Of a stretch of DNA of 64,000 bases, positions 23,782 through 34,214 are shown piece by piece. The stretch is from Acanthochlamys bracteata. Its lineage: Eukaryota > Streptophyta > Magnoliopsida > Pandanales > Velloziaceae. A model generated the notes under the pieces. That model had not been told where the DNA came from. It ran no database searches and was given only the letters and a program-made list of their open reading frames with translations. A program made the translations under genes and the position numbers. Within the stretch, counting starts at the first letter, position 1. Each line of letters starts with the position of its first letter. The stretch covers positions 2,064,145 through 2,128,144 of the forward strand of contig CM034134.1 in assembly GCA_019914995.1 (NCBI GenBank), written 5' to 3'.

Positions 23782-24055
23782 CATCACTATCGATATCGGA
23801 GGAATCGGGCAGAGTCGGGGACGGTGAAGTCGATCTTAGATCGAGAGAGGGACAGATGACAGATTCGTGCCCAGGCTTATCAGTTGGGAGCGGAGCGAAA
23901 ATCCAAGGGAAAACACAAGGGGGAAAGAGGGAGATTCGAAGATGAAGGCCGGACGAAGAGATCGATAACGAGATCGGTGTCGGACCAAGAAGAGATTGAG
24001 ACAGGGAGGCGTTAGCGTTCGGGAGCGAAGTGAAGCGGAAGAGGAGAAAACAGAA
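23782..24055 (-). other. Probable first (leader) exon of the Yos1-like gene
   Basis: On the minus strand this is a CT-rich leader typical of plant 5' UTRs, downstream of a TATA box at 24082-24089. It contains no ATG until its last three bases (23784-23782). That ATG, joined to exon 2, would open a 21-codon frame out of register with the protein, overlapping its start. The transcript start near 24055 is an estimate from TATA spacing. Confidence 0.55.
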
Positions 24056-24081
24056 AATGAGAGGATGAGATGCGGTAGGAT

Positions 24082-24089
24082 TATTTATA
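24082..24089 (-). promoter_or_regulatory. TATA box of the Yos1-like gene
   Basis: TATAAATA on the minus strand, about 30 bp before the CT-rich leader exon. It is the only good TATA match directly upstream of this leader. Confidence 0.6.
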
Positions 24090-24099
24090 TACCGTTGTA

Positions 24100-24880
24100 A
24101 TTCTTAAACTTATAATGGGTAGGTCGGCTTTCTGCAGCGGATTTAAAATCTACTATTTGCAGCTTTGCCATCAAGTTGATTCTTTTTATTTTATACTTGG
24201 AATGTTTTGTATTGCACTTGGAATGACACATTCGTGACATTCAAGTAGGAGACATTAACTTTAGGCTTGACGCACTTGGTATTTGCAGTCACTAGAAAGA
24301 GAGTCCCTTAAATGTGTTAGTGGTAGCTACTTAGTCTTCCCTAATATCCCAAACTTTTATCAATGGTAGTCTTGGACAAGTAAAACTTTTCCTTGTTGGC
24401 CTGACTAGTATGTGGGCTAGCTATACCTAGTTGTGATGATGATTACTAGTGCTACGATTAAGCACATGCCCGGATTGATATTTGACTATGTATGAGACCT
24501 AGTATGCACCATCCATTTGGATCGTATTATCAGTCTAAACTTTAGACCAAATTGTTGCATTCTTTGCATCAACGTGTTTATTGGATTTTCTATTAAGTAG
24601 GTCGCATTTTCCCTCACTTAGTTTTTCGGGCCACCTTATTAAAATACGTTTCTTAATCATCATCTAGTGAGAAAAGATCAAAATACTATCTCCAAGACGC
24701 AAAACTAATTTCTATTCAACCTTACAACGCAACTTTGAGTGTATTCACAAAAGATTCGAACACGTGTCGACTTAGAAAAATACTATAGGTATTTATCTAT
24801 ATATATCAAGAAATATTAAAACCCAACTGAATTTAGATTTAGTAGAAATTTACTAGAAAATATTGTTATAAACATACAAA
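24100..24880. other. Intergenic stretch with a dispersed repeat
   Basis: No gene. Bases about 24365-24545 are the inverted partner of 345-540; shared words on the minus strand include CTAGCCCACA and AAAAGTTTTACTTGTCC. Family unknown. Confidence 0.4.
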
Positions 24881-24889
24881 AACTTTTGA

Positions 24890-25630
24890 TAATTATACTA
24901 GCGAATGGTCGTACAAAATCACAAAAGGTAGCACAAATTTTAATTAGTAATATTATTGTCAAATCTTTAAAGATATGAATAATTCAACTGGTAAAATAAT
25001 GGTCTCTCATCTAAAACACCAAAGTTCGAGTCATAATGAGAGATTTTATTCTAAAATGTTTACAATATTTATTCTAAGTGGTGATCTACTAGAAAATGTG
25101 TTGTTAGACCAATGTACAACTTGTTAGACCCAACAGTGACAATGTGCAACCCGTGCGACCTATGTGTAACCCTACCACAAACACAAGATCGACCTTGAGT
25201 ATAATATGGTTGCATAGTAGGATCACAAATGGTTGGCACATCACAGGGTCACAAGTGTGACCCATGTGACCAAGTGTGATCGTGTTTCAATTGCAATGGT
25301 GGAACTGTCATATAGGGTAACATGGTTCACATTTTTTATCCTCTACTGTGCAACCTTAATGGACTTGATTACGACTTTGTACAACTCTATTCAACTCTAT
25401 TGGACTCGAGTGCCACCATATGCAACCGTTAGATCCACCAGCACAAATTCACAAACGTGAAAGCCAATTTTAATAGACTTCTAGAATAAATTCGCTCACT
25501 TGAATCTTGGATGAGAGATCGCTATCCTTAAAAATTGGACAACATCATATCTTTGAAAATTTTTACAATGTCTATTATTACTTAAATTTGTGTAACCTTT
25601 CCTGACTCTGTACGAATTAATTTTGTCATA
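24890..25630. repeat. Element with long inverted repeats around a GTGYGACC-rich core
   Basis: The left arm (about 24890-25070) and the right arm (about 25470-25630, reverse-complemented) share GTACA-AATCA-AAAGGT-CACAAATTT-, CTTTAAAGATATG-like, GATCTCTCATC- and TTTATTCTA-type words in the same order, with mismatches. The left arm contains a tRNA-like pair of words (TTCAACTGGTAAA and AAGTTCGAGTC). The core (25090-25460) repeats GTGCAACCC, GTGCGACC, GTGTGACC and ATGTGACC. It is probably an old DNA element with long terminal inverted repeats; I found no clear target-site duplication. The open frame at 25233-25460 is a reading of the core repeat. Confidence 0.5.
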
Positions 25631-25639
25631 ATTTTTTCT

Positions 25640-26780
25640 ATATTTTAATTAATTTTCTGTATTACATTTTTGCTATATTTGAGCTCCATTGTGGTGTCAA
25701 TGCCTCTTTATACATATACACAGACATCTATGATATTTTTTTGAATCAATGCTTGAAATCTTTCACAAATATATTTGAAAACATGTTGTAGGATTGAATA
25801 AAATAAGTCTTGAGTCTTAAAGATAGCTCATTTTAGGGCTAAAAACTAAAGGGGATATTTTGATCTTATCTCACAAAAAGATAACTAGACAAACATATTT
25901 TTAAAAGATAGCATAGAAAAACAAAGAGAGAGCGAAAAGTAGCCTACTCAATAAAAAAACCTCGTGTTTGTTGATTAGGTCACATTAACCTCTCTATTTT
26001 TCATGCCAATTTCTGATAATATGTTTATCCTATCCATTATTTGGTGACAAAAGACCAAAATACCATCATGCTCAAATTTTCAAAGGATCCCTAATTTCAT
26101 CTTCCCCTTACATAAGTCTTCTCTCTGTGTCTTTTCTTCCCTCGCTCAAACTCACGTTTGATCAGATCTCCCGCTAGAGACTGCTTTCCTATTTGTAAAA
26201 CTTTTCTAATTTCTGTAATGAATTCACTTGCGCTGGTGAAATATTTTATTGTATGTACAAAATGCTTCCCACCGGCCTCGATTGTGTCACCTCTAAATTG
26301 AATTCCATTGATATCATCTCTCATTTAAGAAGAGATGACTAAACGTGTACTTCTCTTCGTCTATCGTGTTGGTTGTTGTTTGATTGGCCATGTAATAGAA
26401 CATCGGTAAGTGTCACACACATAGCATATGGTTGCATAAATTGCACATAGTTGTACAAGCAATATAGATTGAACATAGCATCCCATAGAATTGATATAAG
26501 GGAAAGAACAATCACATTTAATGATAGCCTATCTCTATATGCGACCATATGCTGCACCTTCTCTCCTTGTGTGACCATATGTGATCCTGCTTTGATATGG
26601 TTACAATGTATTCTCTTGTTTCTCAATTTATTTAGCCTAATAGCAGGTGATATTTACGTTAAATCCGCCAACTAATACAAAAGCTTGAATGTCTGAACTA
26701 TTTATACTTGAAGAAGATTAACCGAACAGCAAAAGGTGGATGTAAGTATGCAACCTAGAAGATAAAGAGGGTCTAATAGT
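25640..26780. other. Intergenic stretch, GTGTGACC-like words near 26.5 kb
   Basis: No gene. Words like GTGTGACCATATGTGATCC at about 26570 and ACATAGTTGTACAAGC at 26445 resemble the core of the 25.2-kb element. Short frames on both strands here overlap each other and match nothing known. Confidence 0.35.
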
Positions 26781-27205
26781 TAGTTAGAAGCATCTTCTTC
26801 CCAATGAGTCCCTATTGGATCATAATCTCATAGGCATGTTTGAAGAACATGAAGCTTGTGAGTATTACAAGTCCCTCAAGCTTTCTAAAGAATTTAGTAT
26901 TGAAGGTTAACCATCACGAGGATAACTTGTAACTTTTCAAGATTGAATTAGCTAGACTTGAAAATGTTCTAGCACAACGGTTATCATGGAATCTTGTTAG
27001 CAATTAATGAAAAGTTTTCAAGTTTGGATATTTCAATCTTGAGATGTTTCAAGTTATGCTCGTGATCCTTGACCTTAAATCCTATAGTATGTAGAATCCT
27101 AAGAATCTTTTACCTGTAATGTTCTAAGTTCATGTTCTTTAAGTAGGCATGGGAGACTCTAATCCGATAGGGACTCATCAGCAAGAAGACGCTTCAGCCC
27201 AACAA
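26781..27205. repeat. Foldback element: 425-bp near-complete hairpin
   Basis: Two arms of about 205 bp are inverted copies of each other and meet near 26990. Left-arm landmarks GAAGCATCTTCTT, ATGAGTCCCTAT, AAGAACATGAA, CATCACGAGGATAACTTG and CAAGATTGAA recur in reverse complement and reverse order on the right (TTCAATCTTG, CAAGTTATGCTCGTGATC, TTCATGTTCTT, ATAGGGACTCAT, AAGAAGACGCTTC). The transcript from either strand would fold into a long imperfect hairpin. No coding potential. It may be a foldback/MITE element or a small-RNA-producing hairpin; sequence alone cannot decide. Confidence 0.8.
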
Positions 27206-29481
27206 TCACATCTATCTACTAGCTAGGGGAGTGCGTTTGTCTTCTATGATAATAGTAAAGAAGTGGCTAGTTTCTGTAATGTTAAGAGAAGAAATTAATA
27301 GAGACCAGTGTTTAGCTGATGCCTCTCTTACTATGTATTACTGAATTTGTGTGTACATATATTAATGAAGTATAGCTTTTCTAGCACTCGAGTATAGCTT
27401 TTCCAGCACTCGAGTAAAGGAATTGAAAAAGGGGTTTTTTATGACCATTTCGTTGTACAAATTAAATTTTCGTAACTCGACTTTTCAAGTATTCCGATAG
27501 ATGAATTCACTAAAATATGAAAAACAATTTATCTTAGAAAGTGTGAATATTTGCTTTTCCAACCTTATTTAATACTTCGAGATAATGTCGAAGAAATGTA
27601 CACAAAAACTTTGAAAAAATGTTTGAAGAAGATTAAAAAAGTCGAAATCATGTTTTCTTCTTTTTCTTGGTCAATAGATTGAAAGTCGGAATAGTTAGTC
27701 TATGGAAGGTAAGAGGCGTGAAGTAGTTTGAATGTTGGAATAGTCTACTTGAGTAAGCATGATATTTGTAAATGGTAAATATTTTGTATTATTGGGTGGC
27801 ATTATAAAACGTGCTTTAACCCACACCAAATTCTGGCACATAATGTGTTTGCATTCTCTTATTCTCAATTTAGGTTCCGTGTGGCATGCCATTAGAAGTA
27901 CATGAAGTTGGAAAGCAAAGGGAGTAATATTGAGTAATAAGAATTTTGGTGGCAATCATGCTAGTGAAATATGGTGAAAAGACGATGGTTAGAGCAATGC
28001 AAAGGACTTTTATGGTGGTTGACAATTGCAACATTTTGAATGATATCTAGATGCTTTAATCCTCACAAATGCCTTAACAAAACTTTTTAGTTGGCAATTA
28101 GTGCCACTCGTATAAGTGATTTAATAGGAATTTCAAGAATTCTTGCAACTCCTAAAAGAATAGATCCTCTTCAAATGATGTCTGATCTACTTAAGATGGC
28201 TCTTCAAATATGTCAAATAACTGACCCTTGTGACCACCATGTGACTTGTGCGAACTTTTTATAAATTTTAAATTTGAAATTATAAATATTGATATATGGG
28301 TTGTGTTGAATGTACAAAGTGATTGTTTGTTAACTAGAATTGCTTACTCTCATGATTTTTGGTATGTGCGACCATGTATGATACTATATTGTCTCTTTGC
28401 CATCATGTGTGATCCTATATTGATCACAGGGGAGCGAGATCACATTACCAAGCACGGAAGAAAAAGTGCACAAGTCTCTCGCCCAAGTGCCTAGACACCG
28501 CATTCCGCATTTCCCACATCCATAAACAAAGTTCATTTACAAATTTAAAAAAATTCAGAAATAAGGATATTATCACATTTATAAATTAAAGTATAAATCG
28601 TAAAATATATTATGTGATCATGTGCGACCCTATTTTAGCTTGCCGACTATATATTGACAAGCGTGGTAGGAAGAAGTGTCTTGTTTGTTTGCTTTACACA
28701 TGTACAATATTCAGAAATAAGATAACGTTTACATATTTACATATTTTCAAGTACAAAATTCTCAATAGAGCAACTTTGTGCTAGCCCTACTTATCAATGT
28801 GCAATCGTATATGACCTTAGTCAATCGCTTTACACATTCATAGTATTTAGAAATAAAATACATTTGCATATTATTAATGTTCAGAAACAAGATAAACTTA
28901 CATGTGTATATATTTCAAACCAAAGATCCTTATTTAGCTGGTAAGGACTTTACGTGACCCTTATCAATGTAGGACCATGTGTGAACACCACATGTTAAAC
29001 TTTTCAAGAGATGCAACACAGTACATATTCCTACTCTATTTAGAAACCTGATGATCATTTTTGTCTGAGCAAGAGCTCTAGATAGTGCATATTCAACATT
29101 ACTTAGTAGCTAGTTGCCGTGTGCTTATCTATAGTTTATCTACTAAGCTTTCGGTAGGTTGCTGTGGACTTGGTCAGTTATAAACATTACTCCTCTCAAT
29201 TGATCGAATGAAGATGTTATTTAAGCACGGTGTTGTTCATACTCAACATTACTCCAAATTGTTGCGTTTGTGCTTCCAAGTATCACTTGCTAAAAACTTA
29301 AATTGAGAACAAAAGAATGCAAGCCATGTATGTAGGAGACTTTTACGGAGAAAAACACTTTTCTAATTCTCACTCACTGCTACAAACTTTTCTTCTTAAC
29401 TTCCAAATACCTACACATGTATATCACACTTATCTGCTTAATTATTCTAGCTACTATCTTATAATGTCAGATAACCCAAAA
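27206..29481. other. Intergenic stretch with scattered GTGCGACC/GTGATCC words
   Basis: No gene. A 22-bp direct duplication (GTATAGCTTTTC-AGCACTCGA) lies at about 27370-27415. From 28230 to 28985 the words TTGTGACC, ATGTGCGACC, GTGTGATCC and GTGCAATCG recur, like the core of the 25.2-kb element. Bases 29477-29481 (CAAAA) are the duplication flanking the solo LTR. Confidence 0.4.
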
Positions 29482-30064
29482 TGTTGAAAATAGCGAGTGT
29501 GTTCGGTTGTCGATAGACGCAACGAAAATATAAAACACACTCAAAGATCTTGCGTAAGCAATACGATAATTGAGACAAGAGAAAGACAATCACAAAGACA
29601 AGAGATTTACGTGGGAAAAAATGAAAAAAACCCCACGGGAAGGCAAACTAGCCTTCAAGGAAATCACTAAAACCAAATCAATTACAAACTCCTATGTCAC
29701 ACTTTAAGTGGGAACTCTCACTAGAATACTTTGTTTCTATCTCTCACACTTGATGTGAGAATGTTCTTTTCTTATTTTCTCTCTTGTTCTATCTTCCAAA
29801 TAAATGACTCTCATTCATATATATAATGCCCCAAGGAGACTTTTGAACTTCCAAACGGTTGTCCTTTCATTTTCCCATTAATTGTTCAAGTCCTTTAGTC
29901 TTCCATCTTCCAAGAGATGCTTCAAAGTTCTTAACCGTTGGCTTCCCAACTTCTTGGGTGATGATTCGTCTTCCTTGATCTTTGGCATTCCAATATGAAT
30001 GCACATTTAACTTATTCCATTCTAATGAACCACTAATTTACGTAATGGCTTTACAATTCTAACA
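29482..30064 (-). mobile_element. Solo LTR, unidentified small family (583 bp)
   Basis: It begins TGTTGAAAATAG and ends CAATTCTAACA on the plus strand (TG...CA). A perfect 5-bp duplication CAAAA lies at 29477-29481 and 30065-30069. The minus orientation is suggested by the ATTTACGTGGGAAAAA block (typical of Copia LTRs, usually read in this sense on the opposite strand) and by TATATAA near 29818. No internal region remains. Confidence 0.82.
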
Positions 30065-30069
30065 CAAAA

Positions 30070-31019
30070 TAAATATAAATAATCTATGCGATGCTTCACT
30101 TAGACCTTGTGCAACCCTGTGTGCTTGACCCTATTCTATGTGACCAGTTGGATCTTGTGAGTGTGACTGGTGATAACTTGTGCGACATTTGCGACACTTA
30201 TTTTTGTGCCACTTATCATGATTGTTCTTCTTCTTTGTGTCAAAGAAATTCCTAACTATGCTCTCTGTCAAACAAGTTTTCACTTCTCTGTGCCAAACGG
30301 CTCTTAATATTTCATTAGGAGCCACAAACATAAACAAGCACATGCTCACAAAGAAGAAGAATTTAAAGACATCTCACTATACCTCATGAACCCATTGTTA
30401 ATCTGAAGCCACTGAGGAACTGGTCGAGGCTAGCAAATTAAGTTCAATGACCTTCATAACAATAATGTTGAATCTCACAAAGCATTACAAAGGGAGTCAC
30501 ACAAAATCAAAATCCCAAAGTAAACAAAATTGAATGAAGGTGTCAAGTAAAAATGTTTCTCTGTTCTGGACTAGGAGGAAGTAAGCTCGGAGGTTGCTCA
30601 ATGCATTATTATTTTGCTATCTTCTTTGCTACAACTTATATGAAATTCTTATCCTTTAGCTTTAGATTTCTAAAATATCTGACTTATACCTTTGCTTACA
30701 TTTAAAGCATGTATAAATCTATATTTATGATGAGTGCTATTAAAGGCCTTGGGCCTAGCATATTCATTGTATAGTCAATGAGAGTAGAGATGATGCAACT
30801 TATGTTGCATATATACTACATCTACTTGTTTATGACTGAGTCAGTTTCAGATGATCTAGAACATGACAAGTATTGTTTACATATTGTGCATGAATTCTTG
30901 GCTACTTCGAGGCAAGCTGAGGTAAGTCCAAGACTGAACTCAAGATCCTTAGTGGTTTGGAATAGTATCGACCTATCACTATAGACTTAGGACTTGTGTA
31001 GGCATTGGGATAATACCAC
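30070..31019. other. Intergenic stretch and possible retroelement interior remnant
   Basis: No gene. Around 30105-30170 GTGCAACC/GTGTGACC words recur. Bases about 30900-31019, read on the minus strand, follow directly after the LTR end at 31020 with GTGGTATTATCCCAATGCC, a primer-binding-site-like stretch, so part of this may be the first bases of an old minus-strand LTR element interior. Confidence 0.35.
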
Positions 31020-32055
31020 TGATAGAGAAACCCGTTGAATATCAATCCAAGAGGGGGGTGAATTGATTTATGATAAATTAAAAAAACAAACACTTCACTG
31101 CTCTTAATTCAGTCACTAAACAGTAAGCAGTCAGTCGATTGAGAGGTTGTTAACTAGTAAGTGATTGTGAACAATAACTTGCACCGAAGTTCTTACCATA
31201 GTATAATTTAAATGAAACAAACATAAGTGCTAAGAGATACAAACTTGAGAGCACACTAGGAATTTTATATAGTTCGGCACTGAATACCTACGTCTATGTT
31301 ATATGACACCGCAAGTAAAATCTATTAATATCAAAGCAATCTACAAATACTGAGATATGATGTTTCAGAAAACACCTCCTCTTCAGCTGATTCTCCTCAC
31401 AAGGACAAGTCACGACGGCCTTCTAGGCTTTCCAAAGTTCCCTCGGCTACAATCGTGTACGCATTTGCAAGGCCTAGCACAAACCACTAGACCACCTAGC
31501 TACAACATTCTCTTAATGTTACAAATATGTAAAGGGGTTTAGCTCAACTTTATCTCCCTTACAATATTTTTTAATAACTCAACAAGAACGCTCAAAGAAT
31601 CTCACACAAAGATAACAAATACTAAATGAAAGCTTTCGGTCGAAGTAGTTCTCCTTTTATGGCAGCAAGACGAAAGCTCGGTTTAGTGCGTTGTAAGTTG
31701 TATATCTTTCAATTCTCGTCACTAGAGTTATAGTAAAGATATCTCCTCTTTGATCTCAGGATGAAGGCTGCTCGGATTGATTAAGGATGCAACTACTAGA
31801 AGCAATGCAATGTCAACATCTAAGACAACCGGCAACTTGATATGCTCCAGCAGTTGCATTTCCTTCTCTGAAATTCCTTCTAATTTCTTTCTATGGCTGA
31901 TCGTTTTTTGTTGATGTGGATATGTTTTACTAATTCTCTGAAAGAGTCTCCTCAAACTTTGAAGTGAATCGAGTCTGAATTAAAGTTGCAAATTTATCCA
32001 ACGGATGAAAACTGTGCTCTAGGAATTTTGCTGCTCTATCAACTGAAATTTGTGT
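31020..32055 (-). mobile_element. LTR fragment of a minus-strand retroelement (left piece)
   Basis: The plus strand starts TGATAGAGAAACCCG and soon carries GAGGGGGGTGAATTGA, the reverse complement of the CAATTCACCCC block seen near the 3' ends of the large Copia-type LTRs in this window. On the minus strand it ends in CA and is followed by a TGGTATTATCCC primer-site-like stretch. It is interrupted at 32056 by another LTR element, and a continuation is expected after 40557. Broken and old; the far end is not identified. Confidence 0.5.
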
Positions 32056-34156
32056 TGTTGGAACTTCAAGATTGATTTTGATGATAACATAATTAAGAAT
32101 TATAGTTTATGGATTAGGGTGAACTAATGATTGGAATCAAGTTCTGCAGAAATTCATGAAACAGGTCTATCCCACATTCAGCAGACAACAAGCCAGCTTT
32201 TTAGCTAGTGATTGTATAAAATTTCTTTTATACCATACAGAACAGAGAATCCCTTAGCCACCAAACAGCCAGCTGTCTAATTGCTGCTACATGGATAAAC
32301 AAAAAATCACAAACAGAAAATCACGAACAGAGAAGAGTAGAAAAACAGAGTATCGCCAACAGAGATGAACAGAAAACAGAGGACTCAATAGCCGGCTACT
32401 TTGCTGTTGCTCGTTGGACAGAGAATAATCAGAAAATCGTGATAATCATTCACTCTTCAGAATCAATTTCAAGCATGATGCCGATTCCATTTGAACTTCA
32501 ACTTTTCATCAGAGACAAGCCAACATGCACACTTTAAGATTGACCGAATAACACATCAAATGATGATCAATATAAACTTGGAAAAATCGTGGAATGATAG
32601 ATGAAAATTCAGTAAATAGAGAGCAGAATCGGACATTGATGAACAACTTTTCAAATGTAATTCAATCAAGAATTCGTCATCCATTTGAAGCAAAATCCTG
32701 AAGACTTATTGAGGAACATATCAGCTACAAGTTCATATTAAGAATCATGAAAAATCACAACAAGAGAAGACAAAGAACATAATGCAAAGTATCATCAGAA
32801 TCATGTCTTGCTGATAATGCAGAAATGCTTCAACATGCAGATTTCGATTTTCCTCCAGAAGAAATCACGAATTTAATTACAAGGTGATATCATTCAACAA
32901 ATCTATTATCTTGTTACTATCACAGAACTGAGCTATATTGAGCCACTACATTGTTGAAGAACAAGTTCAAGTATAGAGATTGATAGATGGCAATGAAAAC
33001 CCACTGAACACGGTAGAAAATCTTCTGGACTCACAACGCACTGGAGCAATTCAAATAGAACATCTACAACGAGCAAAAATCATCTTGTTTTTCACAGAAA
33101 GGAAAAGCTCTATAATCAAGGGAAGAAAGCACATCATATAGGTCAAGATCTCTAATCAAATCAAGCAGTCAACCAGCAATGCATTAAACATGGACTAGCC
33201 AAATCAGCTCATATATTTTCAGACAGAAGCTTAGCTATATTAAGCTCTTAACCGCTGGCGGCAAACTCAAATTTCTACGATGCATTTAATGCCATAGAGA
33301 CATTGCACAAAGACAGCAGAAGGAGATCAAAGAAGCGATTGATTAACCACTGGACAAAACTACTCCCTCTCTGACGTGAAGAACCACCAATGAAAAGGAG
33401 CGCCAACAGCAACGTTATTCAACGGTTCCTCCACAGAGAAGAAACACTATAAGAAGGGAGTCACAGCAACAAAGAAAGTGCAGAGAGAGAGAACACAAGC
33501 AAAACTGAGACATTCAAGAACTCAACTCTACTCAAGGAATTAAAAATCTTGCTGCTGATCACACTGAAGAAATCTCTCTCAGCAATCTCTCTGATCATTT
33601 TATCTGAAATACTTCATGAACACAACCTTCATGAGATAGATCCTGTGCTCAATTTTTGTTTATTTTTCTTGTAACCTTTTACTGACCTTGTGAAGCTGGT
33701 GCTGCGGGCACCGGAAAGGAAGCTCAGGTGGAGCTTGGTGAAAACTCTTAGACCTTGTAATAGAGCTAGCAAATTAGCCAGGGGGACAGGTGTGTCCAGT
33801 AGGCTGTTAGGGGTTGTCTTGGTGAAGAAACGCGGTAAAGTAAGTGTGCTTGGTGAAGCACTTTGCTCTAGGTGTATTTGTAGCTTATTAAAGGTTTAGT
33901 GAAGCTTTGGCTCTGGTGATAGAGCGACCGTGGATGTAGGCAAAGGGATTTTGCCGAACCACGTTAAATTTCCTGAGTACTGTCCTTTTTATATATGTCA
34001 GTAAACATTCTAACTCTCTCTGTCTGCAGGTTACAGACTTGACACAGTCGGCTGTAAGCATGCTACCGGTAGGATAACTAAGCTTGACGAAAATTTTTAT
34101 TGACTAACTCAATTCACCCCTCCCCTCTTCAGTTAATCTTACAGGAAAACCTAACA
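32056..34156 (+). repeat. 5' LTR of the gag-only element (2101 bp)
   Basis: It starts TGTTGGAACTTCAAG and ends CCTAACA. The size agrees with the solo LTR at 15385-17469 of the same family. The transcribed part probably includes the GC-richer stretch at 33680-33990. Confidence 0.8.
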
Positions 34157-34214
34157 ATTGTTATCAAAGCAGGCCTCCAATTTGAAGGTTTAACAACCTT
34201 GAGGAAAAGATCCT

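Noticed and set aside
24960-25030. tRNA gene
   Set aside because: A-box- and B-box-like words are present, but no acceptor stem or complete cloverleaf can be drawn; it is part of an inverted-repeat arm.
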